From contig JBKCTV010000058.1 in the NCBI GenBank assembly GCA_046318595.1, positions 1 through 24,300 on the forward strand: DNA of 24,300 nucleotides, in the 5' to 3' direction. A model generated the notes under the pieces. It had not been told where the DNA came from and did not search any database. It saw only the letters and a program-made list of their open reading frames with translations. The number at the start of each line of letters is the position of its first letter. Positions within the stretch are counted from its first letter, which is position 1. The position numbers were made by a program, and so were the translations under genes. Below are positions 15,513 through 23,713 of the stretch, in pieces. This DNA comes from DAITMV01 sp046318595. GTDB taxonomy: Bacteria; Pseudomonadota; Gammaproteobacteria; Burkholderiales; Burkholderiaceae_B.

Positions 15513-15974
15513 ATGCCTAAGCTAAGCCTGCGCGACCAAACCACGGAGTTTCTGCTCTACACCGCCCCGAATGGCGCGATCAAGGTGGAGGTGCTGCTCA
15601 GCAATGAGAGCATTTGGCTCACGCAAAAGCGCATGGCCGAGTTGTTTGGTGTGGGGGTGGCGGCTATTTCCAAGCATCTGAAAAATATCTTTGACAGTGG
15701 CGAACTTGCTGAGGATATGGTTATTTCCATTTTGGAAACAACCACTGAGCACGGCGCCGTGGTGGGTCTGACACAGACGCAGCAGGTAAAGTATTACAAC
15801 CTCGACGCCGTGATCTCGGTCGGCTACCGCGTTAACTCGTCACAGGCCACGCAGTTTCGCATCTGGGCGGCGGCGCTGATCAAGGAATACAAGTTTAATA
15901 AACAGCAGCGCATCGAATCCGATTTTGACCGCGAGGTGAAGAGGCTGCTGCAAAAAAAGGACGCGCAAGCATGA
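15513..15974 (+). CDS. Short RhuM-family protein
   Basis: Starting at ATG 15513 (MPKLSLRDQ), the protein has 153 residues. A GTG start at 15411 would overlap the previous gene by 82 bases and is rejected. It contains the RhuM N-terminal domain: SIWLTQKRMAELFGV (helix-turn-helix-like), ISKHLKNIFDSGEL and YNLDAVISVGYRVNSSQATQ before FRIWA. Most RhuM proteins are longer, so this is either a minimal form or a truncated copy that kept a coupled stop. It shares the YNLDAV block with the upstream RhuM-Fic protein, though the DNA is clearly diverged, so this is not a recent duplication. Function is unknown; RhuM was named from a Salmonella pathogenicity island. Its TGA overlaps the hsdR ATG. Confidence 0.88.
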   Translation: MPKLSLRDQTTEFLLYTAPNGAIKVEVLLSNESIWLTQKRMAELFGVGVAAISKHLKNIFDSGELAEDMVISILETTTEHGAVVGLTQTQQVKYYNLDAVISVGYRVNSSQATQFRIWAAALIKEYKFNKQQRIESDFDREVKRLLQKKDAQA

Positions 15975-18900
15975 GCGACTACACCCCCATCGCTGAATCC
16001 AACAACTTCATCGTGCTGGATAAATACACCAAGGAATGGAAGGTCGCTGAAAGCTACCAGAGCGAATACGATCTGGAGCGGGAGTTCATCCAAGATTTGC
16101 AGAATCAGGGTTATGAATACTCACCAGACCTCAACACGCCCCACAAGCTGCTGGCCAATTTACGCGACGCCTTGCAAGCCTTGAACGATGTGCGGTTTTC
16201 GGATGGCGAATGGCAGCGATTTGTCGAGACGTTTTTAGACAAGCCCAGCGATGGCATCGTCGAGAAAACCCGCAAGATTCACGATGACTACATTCACGAT
16301 TTTGTGTTTGACGATGGGCATATCCAAAACATCTATTTGCTGGACAAAAAGAATATCGCCCGAAACAAATTGCAGGCGATCAAGCAGTTCGAGCAAACAG
16401 GGTCGCATGCCAACCGCTATGACGTGACGATTTTGGTCAATGGTTTGCCACTGGTACAGGTGGAGTTAAAAAAGCGCGGTGTGGCGATTCGCGAAGCGTT
16501 TAACCAAGTCCATCGCTACAGCAAAGAGAGCTTCAACGGCGCGCAGTCCTTGTTCAAATATTTGCAACTGTTTGTGATCTCCAACGGCACCGACAGCCGC
16601 TACTTTGCCAATACCACCCAGCGCAGTAAAAACAGTTTTGACTTTACGATGAACTGGGCGAAGTCGGATAACAGCCTCATCAAGGACCTGAAAGACTTTA
16701 CCGCCACTTTTTTCCAGAAAGAGACGCTGCTGAAAGTGCTGCTGCGCTACTCGGTCTTCGATGTCAGCGATACGCTGCTGGTGATGCGTCCGTACCAGAT
16801 TGCCGCCACCGAGCGTATTCTCTGGAAAATCAAGTGCGCGTATCAGGCTAAAAGCTGGAGCAACACAGAGAGTGGCGGTTTCATTTGGCACACCACCGGC
16901 TCGGGCAAGACCCTGACCAGTTTCAAAGCGGCACGTTTGGCCACCGAGCTTGAGTTTGTCGAGAAAGTGTTTTTCGTGGTGGACCGCAAGGATCTGGACT
17001 ATCAGACCATGAAGGAATACCAGCGGTTTTCGCCGGACAGCGTGAATGGTTCTGACAGCACGGCAGGCCTCAAGCGCAACCTGGATAAGGACGACAACAA
17101 GATCATCGTCACCACCATCCAGAAGCTCAACAACCTGATGAAAGGCGAAAGCGACTTGCCCATCTACGGCAAGCAGGTGGTGTTTATTTTTGATGAGTGC
17201 CACCGTAGCCAGTTCGGCGAAGCACAAAAGAACCTGAAGAAAAAATTCAAGCGGTTTTATCAGTTTGGTTTTACCGGTACGCCGATCTTTGCGCAAAACG
17301 CCCTCGGCGCAGACACTACCGCCAGTGTGTTTGGCCGTGAATTGCATTCGTATGTGATCACCGACGCCATTCGCGATGAAAAGGTGCTGAAGTTCAAGGT
17401 GGACTACAACGATGTGCGCCCGCAGTTCAAGGCCATTGAAACCGAGCAGGATGAAAAAAAGCTCAGCGCCGCAGAAAACAAGCAAGCGTTGCTGCACCCC
17501 GACCGCATCCGCGAGATTACCCAGTACATTCTGAACAATTTTCGGCAGAAAACCCATCGCTTGCAGGCTGGTGCCAGAGGCTTCAATGCCATGTTTGCTG
17601 TGAGTAGTGTGGATGCGGCCAAGCTGTATTACGATTCGTTCAAGGATTTGCAAAAAAGTAGCGATAAGCCACTGAAAGTCGCCACCATTTTCTCGTTTGC
17701 GGCCAATGAAGAGCAAGACGCCGTGGGCGACATCCAAGACGAGAGCCTCGATGTGTCTGCCATGAACAGCAGCGCCAAGGAGTTTTTGACCGCCGCCATC
17801 GCCGACTACAACGCCTTGTTCAAGACCAATTTCAGTGTCGACAGCAATGGCTTTCAAAACTATTACCGCGATTTGGCCAAGCAGGTTAAAGCCAGGGAGG
17901 TCGACTTGCTGATTGTCGTGGGCATGTTTTTGACCGGTTTTGATGCCCCTACGCTGAACACCTTGTTTGTGGACAAGAACCTGCGCTACCACGGCTTAAT
18001 ACAGGCCTATTCGCGCACCAACCGAATTTTTGATGCCACCAAGACGTTTGGCAATATCGTCACCTTCCGCGATTTGGAGCAAGCCACCATCGACGCCATT
18101 ACCTTGTTTGGCGACAAAAACACCAAGAACGTGGTGCTGGAGAAGAGCTACAAGGAATACATCGAAGGTTTCACCGATGTGGTGACCGGTGAGGCCCGAC
18201 GTGGCTTTGTCGACGTTGTTAAAGAGCTGGAGCAGCGCTTTCCAGACCCCGCAGCGATTGAAAAAGAGTCTGACAAAAAAGCTTTTGCGAAATTGTTCGG
18301 CGAGTATTTGCGTGTTGAGAACGTGCTGCAAAACTACGATGAATTTGCGGGCTTGAAGGCTTTGCAAAACATTGATATGAACGACGCGGCGGCAGTCGAG
18401 GCATTCAAGACCAAGCACTGTCTGGACGCCGCTGGTTTGGCAGCAATGCAAACCATTCAGATGCCTGCCGAGCGCAAAATCCAGGACTACCGTTCGACCT
18501 ATAACGACGTTCGCGATTGGCTGCGCCGGGAAAAATCTTCCGCTGAAAAGGAAAAATCCACTATCGATTGGGATGATGTGGTGTTCGAGGTGGACCTGCT
18601 GAAGTCGCAGGAAATCAACCTGGATTACATCCTGGAGCTGATTTTTGAGAATAACAAAAAAATCAAGGACAAAGCCACGCTGGTGGAGGACGTGCGCCGC
18701 GTGATTCGCGCAAGCTTGGGCAGCCGTGCCAAGGAGGGGCTGCTGGTCGACTTTATTAACCATACCGACCTCGATCAAATTGGCGACAAGGCTACTGTGA
18801 TCGAGGCCTTCTTCTCTTTTGCCCAGGCGGAACAGCAGCGTGAGGCGCAAGCCCTGATCAGTGCCGAGAACCTGAATTCAGAGGCGGCCAAACGCTACAT

Positions 18901-19069
18901 CGCCGCCTCGCTAAAACGTGAGTTTGCCACTGAAAATGGCACTGAGCTGAATGCCGTTTTGCCCAAGATGAGCCCGCTCAATCCGCAATACCTGGCAAAA
19001 AAGCAGAGTGTTTTCCAAAAAATTGCCGCTTTTGTGGAGAAATTCAAGGGCGTGGGCGGGCAGATATGA
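15971..19069 (+). CDS. hsdR: Type I restriction-modification endonuclease/translocase subunit
   Basis: This 1032-residue motor and nuclease is very like EcoR124I HsdR. The PD-(D/E)XK nuclease residues D151, E165 and K167 and the QxxxY motif Q179/Y183 fall on the residue numbers I recall for EcoR124I. The SF2 translocase follows, with Walker A TTGSGKT (K313), DECH at 408-411, FTGTPIF, and a motif VI region around GLIQAYSRTNR. A helical C-terminal domain docks on HsdM. It pulls DNA past the complex bound at an unmethylated site and cuts at a distance. The frame is complete and the gene is the last of the coupled operon, so the system looks functional. Confidence 0.97.
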   Translation: MSDYTPIAESNNFIVLDKYTKEWKVAESYQSEYDLEREFIQDLQNQGYEYSPDLNTPHKLLANLRDALQALNDVRFSDGEWQRFVETFLDKPSDGIVEKTRKIHDDYIHDFVFDDGHIQNIYLLDKKNIARNKLQAIKQFEQTGSHANRYDVTILVNGLPLVQVELKKRGVAIREAFNQVHRYSKESFNGAQSLFKYLQLFVISNGTDSRYFANTTQRSKNSFDFTMNWAKSDNSLIKDLKDFTATFFQKETLLKVLLRYSVFDVSDTLLVMRPYQIAATERILWKIKCAYQAKSWSNTESGGFIWHTTGSGKTLTSFKAARLATELEFVEKVFFVVDRKDLDYQTMKEYQRFSPDSVNGSDSTAGLKRNLDKDDNKIIVTTIQKLNNLMKGESDLPIYGKQVVFIFDECHRSQFGEAQKNLKKKFKRFYQFGFTGTPIFAQNALGADTTASVFGRELHSYVITDAIRDEKVLKFKVDYNDVRPQFKAIETEQDEKKLSAAENKQALLHPDRIREITQYILNNFRQKTHRLQAGARGFNAMFAVSSVDAAKLYYDSFKDLQKSSDKPLKVATIFSFAANEEQDAVGDIQDESLDVSAMNSSAKEFLTAAIADYNALFKTNFSVDSNGFQNYYRDLAKQVKAREVDLLIVVGMFLTGFDAPTLNTLFVDKNLRYHGLIQAYSRTNRIFDATKTFGNIVTFRDLEQATIDAITLFGDKNTKNVVLEKSYKEYIEGFTDVVTGEARRGFVDVVKELEQRFPDPAAIEKESDKKAFAKLFGEYLRVENVLQNYDEFAGLKALQNIDMNDAAAVEAFKTKHCLDAAGLAAMQTIQMPAERKIQDYRSTYNDVRDWLRREKSSAEKEKSTIDWDDVVFEVDLLKSQEINLDYILELIFENNKKIKDKATLVEDVRRVIRASLGSRAKEGLLVDFINHTDLDQIGDKATVIEAFFSFAQAEQQREAQALISAENLNSEAAKRYIAASLKREFATENGTELNAVLPKMSPLNPQYLAKKQSVFQKIAAFVEKFKGVGGQI

Positions 19070-19148
19070 GTTCGCATGCCCGTCAAAACGCAGAATAATC
19101 CCGCCAAGCGAGCCACGCGCCAACTAATAACAAGATCAGGACAATCTC

Positions 19149-20522
19149 ATGGACAGCCAACTTCTCACCCTCATTGCTTTCGGTATCGGTCTCACCATCG
19201 GCGTAGCCGTCGCCTGGCTGCTGACTCGGGGGCGGATTGCGGCTGCCATTGAACAAGGCCGTGCCGAGCTCGCCGTTGATGTTGCCACGCTGACCGAACG
19301 CGCCAGCCGTATGCCCGGCCTCGAAGCCACGCTGACGGAGGCCGAGTCGAAAATAAGCGCACTGAGCACCGAACTCGCCGAATTGAGGATCCGGCTTGAT
19401 GCCGAGCGTAGCCAGGCTGCGGAAAAGCAGGCGCTCTTGCTCGAAGCCAAGGAAGCCTTGTCCAATCAGTTCAAGAGCCTGGCAAACGACATCCTTGAAG
19501 AAAAATCAAAGCGCTTCACCGAGCAGAACCAGACAAACATCGGCCAACTGCTCAATCCGCTCAAAGAGCGCATGACTGAGTTCAAGGCCAAGGTGGAGGA
19601 GATTCACACCAAGGACACCGAGCAGCAAGCCACGCTCAAGGCCGAGCTGTCACAACTCAAAGACCTGAACCGTCAAATGACCGAAGAGGCCCACAGTCTG
19701 GCGACCGCCCTCAAGGGGCAGGCCAAGAAGCAGGGCAACTGGGGCGAACTCGTGCTCGGCAATGTGCTCGACCGCTCCGGTCTGCGCGAAGGCAAGGATT
19801 TCAAACGCGAAGTCAGCTTCAACACCGAAGACGGGCGCAAGCGCCCAGATGTGGTGATCTATCTGCCGCAGGCCAAGCATCTGGTCGTCGACGCCAAGGT
19901 TTCGCTGAATGCCTATACCCGCTACGTCAATGCCGAGGACGATCTGGATCGCCAGCAGGCTCTGCAGGAACACGTCAATGCCATCGCCAGCCGTATTCAG
20001 GAACTCTCGAACCGCGCCTACTTCGAGTTGCCCGGCCTCAACACCCCCGAGATGGTCTTCATGTTTATCCCGATCGAATCGGCTTTCGTCGAAGCCCTGC
20101 GTGCCGACGACACTCTGTTTCAGAAGGCCATCGAGCAGAACGTGCTGGTCGCCACGCCGACCACCTTGCTCACCAGCCTGAACATCGTTCGCCAGCTCTG
20201 GCGCTTCGAGGAACAGAACGCCCACACGGCCGAACTCGCCGATCGTGCCGGCAAGGTCTACAAAAAACTCGTCAGCTTTCTTGACAGCATGGAAGCCGTC
20301 GGCAAGCAGCTCGACAAAGCGAAAGAGTCCTTCGGCACCGCCATGGGACAACTCTATACCGGCAAGGGCAATCTGATCGGTCAAGCCAAAGAATTTGAAA
20401 AACTCGGCGTATCGGTGCAAAAACCCTTGCCCGAGCATCTGGTGGCTAAGGCCGCCCTCGAACTTGAACACTTGCCCGAAATCGCCGACGGCACCGGCCC
20501 CGTGTCAAATCCTTCTGCTTAG
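19149..20522 (+). CDS. rmuC: RmuC family DNA recombination protein
   Basis: This 457-residue protein has an N-terminal membrane anchor (LLTLIAFGIGLTIGVAVAWL), a long coiled coil (about residues 30-190), and the RmuC domain with a PDDEXK-like core: QGNWGELVLGNVLDRSGL, RPDVVIYLPQAKHLVVDAKV (Asp and Asp-Ala-Lys), MVFMFIPIESAF and LVATPTTLL. RmuC limits inversions and is thought to act on recombining or foreign DNA; the domain is a predicted nuclease. AGGA at 19138-19141 precedes the ATG. It is 79 bases after hsdR on the same strand and may belong to the island transcript. Whether it is the only rmuC of the genome cannot be seen here. Confidence 0.94.
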   Translation: MDSQLLTLIAFGIGLTIGVAVAWLLTRGRIAAAIEQGRAELAVDVATLTERASRMPGLEATLTEAESKISALSTELAELRIRLDAERSQAAEKQALLLEAKEALSNQFKSLANDILEEKSKRFTEQNQTNIGQLLNPLKERMTEFKAKVEEIHTKDTEQQATLKAELSQLKDLNRQMTEEAHSLATALKGQAKKQGNWGELVLGNVLDRSGLREGKDFKREVSFNTEDGRKRPDVVIYLPQAKHLVVDAKVSLNAYTRYVNAEDDLDRQQALQEHVNAIASRIQELSNRAYFELPGLNTPEMVFMFIPIESAFVEALRADDTLFQKAIEQNVLVATPTTLLTSLNIVRQLWRFEEQNAHTAELADRAGKVYKKLVSFLDSMEAVGKQLDKAKESFGTAMGQLYTGKGNLIGQAKEFEKLGVSVQKPLPEHLVAKAALELEHLPEIADGTGPVSNPSA

Positions 20523-20611
20523 CTACGACGCACGCGAGGGGTTTATCTGCGACACCGCAAAGCGCTCGGCAAGGTTTCCAGGGTTGACCGATATAAGCGA
20601 CAATAGCTTTT

Positions 20612-20800
20612 GTGATAACCGTTGCGAATCGCGACCCCTCTACTGGCTATAGTGTCCTGACCTTGCTGGAAGACATCGCGCAATTGCCAAAACTCTTGGC
20701 CCAAGGCCCAATTGGACGCTTGTCCAGCCAGGGCCTGATTGAGCAGAGCATTGCCACCGAGCAGTCGGCCACTGCACTTGTGGGGAACGTAGATGAGTAA
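20612..20800 (+). CDS. Small unknown ORF overlapping the PIN gene
   Basis: A 62-residue ORF starts at GTG 20612; an in-frame TAA at 20594-20596 means no longer start exists. It reads ITVANRDPSTGYSVLTLLED, then a leucine-rich helix (IAQLPKLLAQGPIGRL) and an acidic, serine/alanine-rich tail ending GNVDE. Its stop overlaps the PIN-domain gene by 8 bases, the usual arrangement of antitoxin-toxin pairs. I do not recognise a DNA-binding fold and no ribosome binding site precedes the GTG, so an antitoxin role is only a guess. Confidence 0.4.
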   Translation: MITVANRDPSTGYSVLTLLEDIAQLPKLLAQGPIGRLSSQGLIEQSIATEQSATALVGNVDE

Positions 20801-21302
20801 GCGCGTTCTCATTCTGGATACTTCCGTGCTGTGTTGCTGGTTGAAAGTGCCCGGCAAGGATGAAGCCGGGCCAGTCAATGATCGCTGGGATCACGCCCGG
20901 ATTGATGCACTGCTCGAGCAGGAACGATTGAAGAAAAGCACATTCGTGCTGCCTATTGCTACGCTGATTGAAACGGGCAATCACATTGCCCAGGCGCCAA
21001 GCCATAGGTTTGAGCGCGCATCAGATTTGGCTAGCTATTTGCGCGAAGCAGCAGAAGCAAAGTCTCCCTGGGCAGCTTTTACAGACCAGTCACAGTTGTG
21101 GGGCACAGCAAATCTTCGTGCACTGGCCGATAGTTGGCCCCAGCTTGCCAATGGGTGCCTTTCGATTGGTGATGCGACGATCAAGGATGTGGCCGAGTTT
21201 TACGCCAAGGCAGGATATTTCGTTGAGATACTCACAGGGGATGCAGGATTAAAAGCCTACCAGCCAGCAAAGCCTGTAGCGCTCCCAAGAAGGCGGCGCT
21301 GA
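20793..21302 (+). CDS. PIN-domain (putative ribonuclease) protein
   Basis: This 169-residue protein has the PIN fold pattern: RVLILDTSVL with D9, a central Glu in LPIATLIETGN (E60), GDATIKDVAEFYA with D127 and D132, and VEILTGDAGLKAY with D150. These acidic residues form the Mg2+ site of PIN ribonucleases, which cut RNA as VapC-type toxins or as parts of larger defence systems. GGGGA at 20782-20786 is well placed for the ATG. It is larger than a typical VapC (about 130 residues), and the extra length is the segment around residues 65-125. Its gene overlaps the small ORF upstream, and a broken AlbA_2-type regulator follows 34 bases later. Confidence 0.82.
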   Translation: MSKRVLILDTSVLCCWLKVPGKDEAGPVNDRWDHARIDALLEQERLKKSTFVLPIATLIETGNHIAQAPSHRFERASDLASYLREAAEAKSPWAAFTDQSQLWGTANLRALADSWPQLANGCLSIGDATIKDVAEFYAKAGYFVEILTGDAGLKAYQPAKPVALPRRRR

Positions 21303-21336
21303 TGTCATCCGGCAATAACGGGAAAAGGAATCCTGC

Positions 21337-22853
21337 GTGACTCGCGAAGACCAGCACACCGATCTCAAGTCCCTGCGGACGATCACCGCCAAGAATGCGG
21401 AGTGGGATTCGCTCGCCCAGGATTGCGTGTGCTTTGCCAATGGTTCTGGCGGTCGCCTGCTGTGGCCTCGACGCGTGATGGCCGATATTTCCTACGCGTT
21501 GGCGACACCTGCCAGCCGGTGCTCGGTGATGATGTGCTGCGTCTGGCTAATGAGCGTCCGGGTCGGCCTTGGGAGACCATGGAGAGTGATGTACCGCGCG
21601 GCAGTGCCGATGTGGGCAAGCTGAATCGCTTTGTCGCGGGCATCCGAGGCTCGGATCGGGTGAAGAACTCTGTGAAGGAGAAAAGCCCGGACGAGTTGCT
21701 GACGCATTACGGGCTGGCCCAGGGCGCTACGCTGACCCGTCTTGGCGTGTTGCTTCTGGGCTTGACGGCAAGCCGGCGTGCACAGGGCACCGCACCGATC
21801 GTGCAGGCCATCAAATATGACGAGCAAAGCCAGAAGATCAACAAGTGGGTTTGGGATGATTGCGAACTGTCACCGATTGAGCTGGTGGACGCAATCTGGC
21901 GCGAGGTGCCAGATTTTCGCGAAAGCTATGAGGTGGCCGAGGGCTTGTATCGGCGCAGTGTGCCGGCCTATGACGAGAAAGTGGTGCGCGAGCTGCTGGT
22001 GAATGCACTGGTGCACCGGCCCTACACCCAGCAAGGCGATATTTATCTGAACCTGCACCCCGGACGCCTGGAGGTGGTGAACCCGGGCCGCCTGCCGCTG
22101 GGGGTGACACCGCGCAATATTCTCCATGCCAGCCGTCGCCGCAACGAAGCACTGGCGCGTGTATTCCATGACTTGGGGTTGATGGAGCGCGAGGGCAGCG
22201 GATTCGACTTGATCTACGATCGGCTACTGTCTCAGGGGCGGCCTGCGCCTGTGCCAGAGGAAGGCAGCGATTGGGTCAAGGTGACGATACAGCGGCGCAT
22301 TGCAAAGCCGGAAGTGATGCGACTGCTCACCGAAGCCGACGCACAATTTCAGCTGACGCAGCGCGAGCGAATAATGCTGGGTGTATTGGCACAGACCGAG
22401 GGTATGACAGCCAAGGAGCTGGGCGATCTGCTTGAAACAAATGGCGCTGATGAACTGGCCGCATGGTTAGGGCGCCTTATCGGCTCTGGCTTGGTGCTGA
22501 CAACTGGCAAAACCTCCGGCATGCGTTACTTCGTTGGGCCTGAGTGGTTGCGTGGGGCCAAGTTGGATCGCAAGACGACCTTGACGCGGATCACGCCACA
22601 TCGCCTGAGCGCGTTGATCGTGGAGGATTTAACGCGTTACCCGAATTCGTCCAGTTCGGAGGTTAATCGGCGGATCGGGGCCGAGATTTCGGCCAAGACG
22701 GTGAAGCGAGCGTTGGACGATTTGATCGAGCAGGGATTGGTGGCCTATGAGGGAGAGCGCCGCTGGCGACGATATCGCCTCGACAATCCGTCCCATAAAG
22801 GACAAGAGCCGGGGAGTTTTCATGACGCCAATTACCCCGCAGCCCGGCATTAG
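21337..22853 (+). pseudogene. AlbA_2/ATP-binding regulator with internal deletion
   Basis: A GTG at 21337 with AAGGA at 21325-21329 opens a protein of the AlbA_2 (Schlafen-like) plus GHKL-type ATPase family (COG2865). The first frame reads EDQHTDLKSLRTITAKN and DCVCFANGSGGRLL, then loses similarity near 21470. The same family resumes in another frame (21402-22853) with ASTRDGRYFLRVGDTC, SDRVKNSVKEKSPDELLTHY, VVRELLVNALVHRPYTQQGD, VNPGRLPLGVTPRNI, LMEREGSGFDLIYDR and a C-terminal winged-helix region. From memory of relatives, about 65 codons between GGRLL and ASTRDG are missing. So a frame-breaking deletion removed the middle of the AlbA_2 domain. The remaining 3' frame is long and could still be translated, but the protein is not intact. 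Confidence 0.8.
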
Positions 22854-22914
22854 TCGTAATGCACTGATTTTCTGTGGCTTTCATAAAGGACAGGCATCAG
22901 CAATGTCCTTTATG
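22794..22914. repeat. Three copies of CATAAAGGACA, two forming a hairpin
   Basis: CATAAAGGACA occurs at 22794-22804 and 22882-22892 in direct orientation, and its exact complement is at 22904-22914. The last two form a perfect 11-bp inverted repeat with an 11-base loop, just after the broken AlbA_2-type gene. No T tract follows, so it is not a standard terminator. It may be a remnant of a mobile element end or a protein-binding site. Confidence 0.7.
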
Positions 22915-22945
22915 CAACGGGCGGCTGTCCGATAGAAAACGATCC

Positions 22946-23056
22946 ATGGCCTATACCGACATCAATAGCGAAGACCGTCTGGTGTAGGCGACGTTTGCCG
23001 AGCCCCTGGAAAAAGTGCTGGGGTGGGAGAGTGTCTACGCGTGGAATCAGGAGACA
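22946..23056 (+). pseudogene. N-terminal fragment of a second type I hsdR, with nonsense codon
   Basis: ATG 22946 begins MAYTDINSEDRLV, then TAG at 22985-22987 (where relatives have Gln, so a CAG-to-TAG change), then ATFAEPLEKVLGWESVYAWN and QET. This is the typical start of another HsdR family, not the same as the EcoR124I-like HsdR upstream, which begins MSDYTPIAESNNF. The resemblance ends at 23056, and the following bases look unrelated. It is a dead remnant showing that this locus once held a different type I system. The frame after the TAG runs without a stop into trpG. Confidence 0.75.
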
Positions 23057-23143
23057 TGGAGAACTGGCTCAGTGAGCAACAGCGGGAAAACTGGTAGCAT
23101 GAAATCCATCCTTTGGCAGACGAAATACAAGGGGAACCTCACT

Positions 23144-23713
23144 ATGCTACTAATGATCGATAACTACGATTCCTTCACCTATAACCTCGTGCAGTATTTT
23201 GGCGAGCTAGGGGAGGACGTGCGCGTCTACCGCAACGACGCCATCACGCTCGACGCCATCGCGCAGCTCGCACCTGCGCGCATTTGCATTTCGCCCGGTC
23301 CGTGCGCGCCGGCGCAAGCCGGGATATCGGTCCCTTTGATTCGACGTTTCGCCGGGCAGATTCCCTTGCTGGGCGTTTGTCTCGGGCACCAGGCGATCGG
23401 CGAGGCGTTTGGCGGGCACATCGTGCGTGCCCGCGAGATCATGCATGGTAAGACTTCCCCGGTACGGCATGTTTCTACCGGTATTTTCCGTGGCTTGCCT
23501 GATCCGCTGACGTGTATTCGTTACCATTCGCTGGCCATCGAACGTGCGCGCCTGCCGGATTGCCTGGAAATCACCGCCTGGACCGAGGACGGCGAAATCA
23601 TGGGCGTTCGCCACCGCGAGTTGAATGTCGAGGGCGTGCAGTTTCATCCCGAATCGATTCTCAGCGAGCACGGCCACGATTTGCTGCGCAATTTTTTAAG
23701 GTCGGACGCATGA
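23144..23713 (+). CDS. trpG: Anthranilate synthase component II (glutamine amidotransferase)
   Basis: The start at ATG 23144 is supported by AAGGGG at 23129-23134. The open frame extends upstream to 23015 through the hsdR remnant, but that extension is not part of the family. The 189-residue product is a class I amidotransferase: MIDNYDSFTYNLVQYF, the oxyanion loop SPGPCAPAQAG, nucleophile Cys79 in GVCLGHQAIGEAFGG, and the His168/Glu170 pair in VQFHPES. It supplies ammonia to TrpE. It is separated from trpE by the island and so needs its own promoter; none is obvious in the 87 bases after the hsdR remnant. Its stop overlaps the trpD start (ATGA). Confidence 0.97.
   Translation: MLLMIDNYDSFTYNLVQYFGELGEDVRVYRNDAITLDAIAQLAPARICISPGPCAPAQAGISVPLIRRFAGQIPLLGVCLGHQAIGEAFGGHIVRAREIMHGKTSPVRHVSTGIFRGLPDPLTCIRYHSLAIERARLPDCLEITAWTEDGEIMGVRHRELNVEGVQFHPESILSEHGHDLLRNFLRSDA

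Larger units (their letters stand above)
9860..23110. mobile_element. Defence island inserted in the trp operon (approximate limits)
   Basis: This block separates trpE from trpGD. It contains a type I restriction-modification operon with accessory nuclease, Fic, RelA/SpoT-like and RhuM genes, then rmuC, a PIN nuclease and a broken AlbA_2-type ATP-binding gene. Both edges carry dead mobile or defence DNA: a transposase fragment on the left and an hsdR fragment on the right. Composition is uneven: parts of hsdS and the RelA/SpoT-like gene are clearly more AT-rich than trpE. No integrase, att repeats or tRNA lie at the borders, so the mode of entry is unknown and the exact limits are uncertain by about 100-200 bases. 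Confidence 0.65.

Noticed and set aside
16466..17992. Minus-strand open frame of 508 codons opposite hsdR
   Set aside because: It is antisense to the conserved nuclease and motor motifs of hsdR and has no motif of its own.
20584..20612. TTGACC at 20584-20589 as a promoter for the small ORF and PIN gene
   Set aside because: No acceptable -10 box lies 16-18 bases downstream.
10000..23100. CRISPR array
   Set aside because: No regularly spaced 24-40 base repeats were seen anywhere in the island; the only tandem repeats are inside hsdS and the DUF1016 gene.
23057..23143. Possible trp leader peptide ahead of trpG (ATG with two spaced TGG codons)
   Set aside because: The Trp codons are not adjacent, and no alternative antiterminator/terminator hairpins with a T tract are visible.
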